Source: Winslowiella iniecta
Lineage (GTDB): Bacteria > Pseudomonadota > Gammaproteobacteria > Enterobacterales > Enterobacteriaceae
Length of the DNA: 64,000 nt
NCBI RefSeq assembly: GCF_001267535.1
Contig: NZ_JRXE01000010.1
Location: 51,123 to 115,122 of the forward strand
Reading direction: 5' to 3'
Under the pieces are notes generated by a model. It was given only the letters and a program-made list of their open reading frames with translations. It made no database searches and was not told where the DNA came from. How positions within the stretch are numbered: position 1 is the first letter of the stretch; every line of letters starts with the position of its first letter. The position numbers and the translations under genes were made by a program. Shown piece by piece: positions 61,808 through 64,000 of this stretch.

Positions 61808-62012
61808 AGACAATCAGCTCAGGTGGTGAAAAAGAAAGCGGGAAATTCTAGTTCCGCTTAAACAAAATTCAACCTAAATGTGATCTATGTCGCATTTATC
61901 GCTAATGAGGTTGCCAGCGATAAGCGATTTTTATCGCCGGGTTAATGCGGAGGGCTGCGACAGTCAAGGAGGTGGCAAGCGAGGGAACAACGGAAACGGG
62001 ATGGAGCGACCT

Positions 62013-62462
62013 TCAGCCATATTTCGTCTGATGGTTTTTTTTGCGTGCCAGATAATCCTTATCTTCACGGATTTTATCCCACTCGGCCTTAAAAATGGCT
62101 GCCGCGTCGGCTTTTTCCTGATTAAGCTGATAAGGCAGTATCTGACCTTCAGTATCATATTTTCTCCCGCCCTGATGGTTGGCGTAACGCCGGGCGCGGG
62201 TATAGCCCATCTGAATAAATTTGCGCGCCATATCCATGCCAACAAAATCATCGGCTGCCCGGTAATTCTCGTACAGTGCGAGGATTTTTTTGGCGGAGAT
62301 TTCAGCGATCGCCGGGGTTTTAAACCGCCAGTGTGGCAGAATTTCACTTTTATACGGTTCAACCATCAACACCCCTTGCTCGCCACGGCCAACCTGATAG
62401 CGTTCAGGATGCTGACGAAAATTGATGTTTTTAAAATCCTGCTGATAATCAAATTCTTTCAT
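62013..62462 (-). CDS. DUF4385 family protein
   Basis: A 149-residue protein of a conserved family of unknown function (DUF4385): EFDYQQDFKNINFRQHPERY, GEQGVLMVEPYKSEILPHWRF, DDFVGMDMARKFIQMGYTRARRYANHQGGRKYD (in parts). It is polar, without signal or membrane segments. An in-frame extension to 62543 is possible, but ATG 62462 begins the conserved part. The 368 bp between it and the next gene (62463-62830) hold no supported gene; a 66-residue frame there overlaps the following start and lacks an RBS. Confidence 0.75.
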   Translation of the reverse strand: MKEFDYQQDFKNINFRQHPERYQVGRGEQGVLMVEPYKSEILPHWRFKTPAIAEISAKKILALYENYRAADDFVGMDMARKFIQMGYTRARRYANHQGGRKYDTEGQILPYQLNQEKADAAAIFKAEWDKIREDKDYLARKKNHQTKYG

Positions 62463-62830
62463 CGATTGTTCCCTGGGAAGAATAAAATAGCCGATCCCGC
62501 GCGTTAACTGCTTTTGCCACAGAATCTGCTGGCAGCAGGGCAAATAGCAGTAATGAATTCCTCATAACCACTCCTCCGGTTAACTATTTTAAAGGTAGAT
62601 GAGAAAGCCCAAAAAAGCTTATCTGACGCAATAAACGCGCCGGCGTGGAACTATGCCAATGGATGAAACATTCATTAAAGGATTATTTACAGTAGAAAAG
62701 AAAACCCAAGAAAAGTTAATAAATAGACTGGATATCAATATGTTGCCGGGTCTGTTTCAGGTAATTCTGCTTACGCTTTTTTTATACAGCACTATGCTGA
62801 ATACAGGCTGTTTTCCTTCCCGTAACCACA

Positions 62831-63577
62831 ATGGTGAATCATTTGCTGATTAAAAAGAAGAAAGCAAGGTCACATACTGAAGACCGTTCGCTGGCGTTGG
62901 TACTGGCGACCACGGCGGGCGTGCTTAATGCGATGGCCTTTGGTGCGTTTGGTTTTTTTCCGTCCCATATGACGGGGAATACCTCACAAATCTCGACGGA
63001 AGTCTCCGGCTCAGACTTTCATGATCTGCTTTTTCTGGCCGTATTGATCGGCGCATTTATCGTGGGAGCAACCACTGCACGGTTTATCGTCATTGGCGGT
63101 CTGAAGAAAAATCTCCGGACTATTTACTGCCTTGTTCTGCTGGCAGAAGGGCTGGCATTAACGGCAACCTCAATTTTTGAGGCCATCTTTTACTCGCAAA
63201 AAAACAACGGTGAAATTCTGGTGTTGCTCGGGTTTCTGATGGGAGTACATAACTCAACCTCGACCCAGCTTTCAAACGGACGCGTGAGATCAACGCATGT
63301 TACCGGGACGCTGACCGATGCAGGTATTGCGTTAGGTTCATTTATTTCCGCCATTGTGACTCATGCGGCCTATGCTGACAGGCGCTTCCACCAGAAACAG
63401 CTTTATACCCATCTGACCACCATTTTCTCATTTCTATCGGGCTGTATTGCCGGATTCCTGCTGTTCAGAGGGTTTGGCTTCCTGGCAATGATTGCGTTGG
63501 GCATTGTGCTTATTCTGGTGGCGGTATCCGCCATTGCCGTGACGCTGCACCGGGCAAGCGTGCGTAAAGTTGCCTGA
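62831..63577 (+). CDS. YoaK/DUF1275 family membrane protein
   Basis: A 248-residue inner-membrane protein of the YoaK (DUF1275) family, with about six hydrophobic segments. Landmarks are LATTAGVLNAMAFGAFGFFPSHMTGNTSQI, LVLLGFLMGVHNSTSTQLS and VRSTHVTGTLTDAGIALGSF. The paired SHMTGNT and THVTGTLTD repeats are typical. The function of the family is not established. The first 20 residues are basic. Single gene. Confidence 0.85.
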   Translation: MVNHLLIKKKKARSHTEDRSLALVLATTAGVLNAMAFGAFGFFPSHMTGNTSQISTEVSGSDFHDLLFLAVLIGAFIVGATTARFIVIGGLKKNLRTIYCLVLLAEGLALTATSIFEAIFYSQKNNGEILVLLGFLMGVHNSTSTQLSNGRVRSTHVTGTLTDAGIALGSFISAIVTHAAYADRRFHQKQLYTHLTTIFSFLSGCIAGFLLFRGFGFLAMIALGIVLILVAVSAIAVTLHRASVRKVA

Positions 63578-63728
63578 TTATCTGTGCTGCTGCTCGCTTG
63601 CTGTGCAATCCACCGCAGCCGGGCAGCAGAATTCTCCGAGATTACCGTCTTGCACATTCATCTCAATTGCGATCTCGGCTATATTGTTGCGCAAGATCAC
63701 AAAAAGCCTCTCAGGAAGTCAAAGCACG

Positions 63729-64000
63729 ATGATTAACCGTTATACCCTCGCCGCAATGGTGGCGGCTGTAGCACTTAGCGGATGCGCTAAACACTCCGTT
63801 GATGAAACGGTGGCGGATTTTAGCAGCGGTTCGACGCAGCTCAGCGTGACGCATCTTCCGGCGCGTACGGCCGATGGCGCGACGGTTTTCGTCACCGTCG
63901 ACGGTAGCGAGGCGGGTGCTCTGCCGGTGGGTGAAAGCATGTCGCTGCGTGTTCCGGCGGGGGCACATCAGGTCGGCGGTTATGCCCGTTCGCTAATCGG
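63729..64000 (+). CDS. Putative outer-membrane or periplasmic lipoprotein, 5' part
   Basis: ATG 63729 (AGGA about 11 nt upstream) opens MINRYTLAAMVAAVALSGCAK, whose LSGC lipobox gives a lipidated Cys19. The visible mature part is a beta-rich, PEGA-like segment: TVFVTVDGSEAGALPVGESMSLRVPAGAHQVGG. It continues past the right edge. A long minus-strand frame over the same DNA is a shadow. Confidence 0.75.
   Translation, partial: MINRYTLAAMVAAVALSGCAKHSVDETVADFSSGSTQLSVTHLPARTADGATVFVTVDGSEAGALPVGESMSLRVPAGAHQVGGYARSLI

Noticed and set aside
62653..62853. 66-residue frame before the YoaK-like gene
   Set aside because: It overlaps the start of that gene in another frame and has no recognisable features beyond one hydrophobic patch.
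1..64000. CRISPR arrays, tRNA, rRNA, integrase and attachment sites
   Set aside because: No regularly spaced repeats, no cloverleaf-like or rRNA-like sequence and no recombinase gene were seen; the island borders show no direct repeats that I could recognise by eye.

Overview
The window looks like an enterobacterial chromosome, most likely a plant- or insect-associated Erwiniaceae (Pantoea/Erwinia-like). This is an inference from the strong resemblance of SotB, glutaredoxin 2, a CynT-type carbonic anhydrase, a NemR-type regulator, YgiW/YdeI and YoaK-type proteins to enteric families. No rRNA, tRNA, integrase, intact insertion sequence or CRISPR array was seen. Coding density is high, but much of the window is accessory DNA: scars of transposases, truncated genes and several loci of unusual composition.

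Layout. 1-3.7 kb: a catabolic unit (lactonase fragment, PhaB-like reductase, CitMHS carrier, GntR regulator); three copies of one spaced inverted repeat tie it together. 3.8-4.8 kb: an ISL3 transposase remnant joined to a frmA 3' remnant. 4.8-11.5 kb: LysR regulators, grxB, an ABM-domain protein, a tautomerase, a type-B carboxylesterase and a secreted protein. 12.6-29.3 kb: a visibly A+T-richer biosynthetic island with two divergent operons. It carries PEP mutase (EDK...NS motif) and phosphonopyruvate decarboxylase, so it is a phosphonate natural-product cluster. 29.6-33.6 kb: an MRJP-like propeller protein, an ABC exporter scrap and a TonB siderophore receptor. 33.6-36.6 kb: an Xre/RES toxin-antitoxin pair and a NemR-like/DJ-1 pair. 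36.6-42.1 kb: a two-component system with aldo/keto reductase and a frameshifted hydrolase, plus a cupin-LysR deletion scar. 42.1-50.2 kb: efflux carriers, a lipoprotein nuclease, HxlR and LysR regulators, an old yellow enzyme and carbonic anhydrase. 50.4-59 kb: two tandem short RHS-core proteins, a divergent 1637-residue unrecognised protein and an orphan acyltransferase. 59-64 kb: YgiW-like protein, a LacI-like protein without HTH, SotB, a DUF4385 protein, a YoaK-like protein and a partial lipoprotein.

The phosphonate island is the main discovery. PepM and Ppd would give phosphonoacetaldehyde and a PhnW-like transaminase would give 2-aminoethylphosphonate. A PhyH-type oxygenase resembling PhnY* could hydroxylate it. 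A nucleotidyltransferase plus a CDP-alcohol phosphatidyltransferase with the full DxxDGxxAR...G...D...D motif point to CMP activation and transfer to a lipid, with an LpxO-like hydroxylase alongside. The same cluster has two ATP-grasp ligases, an MFS exporter, three further PLP enzymes, a formyltransferase-like enzyme, an IMPase-fold phosphatase and an SDR, which suggest a small phosphonopeptide. The most striking gene is a 643-residue fusion of an ATP-grasp ligase with a beta-propeller glutaminyl cyclase, implying a pyroglutamyl-capped product. I do not recognise this combination as a described pathway.
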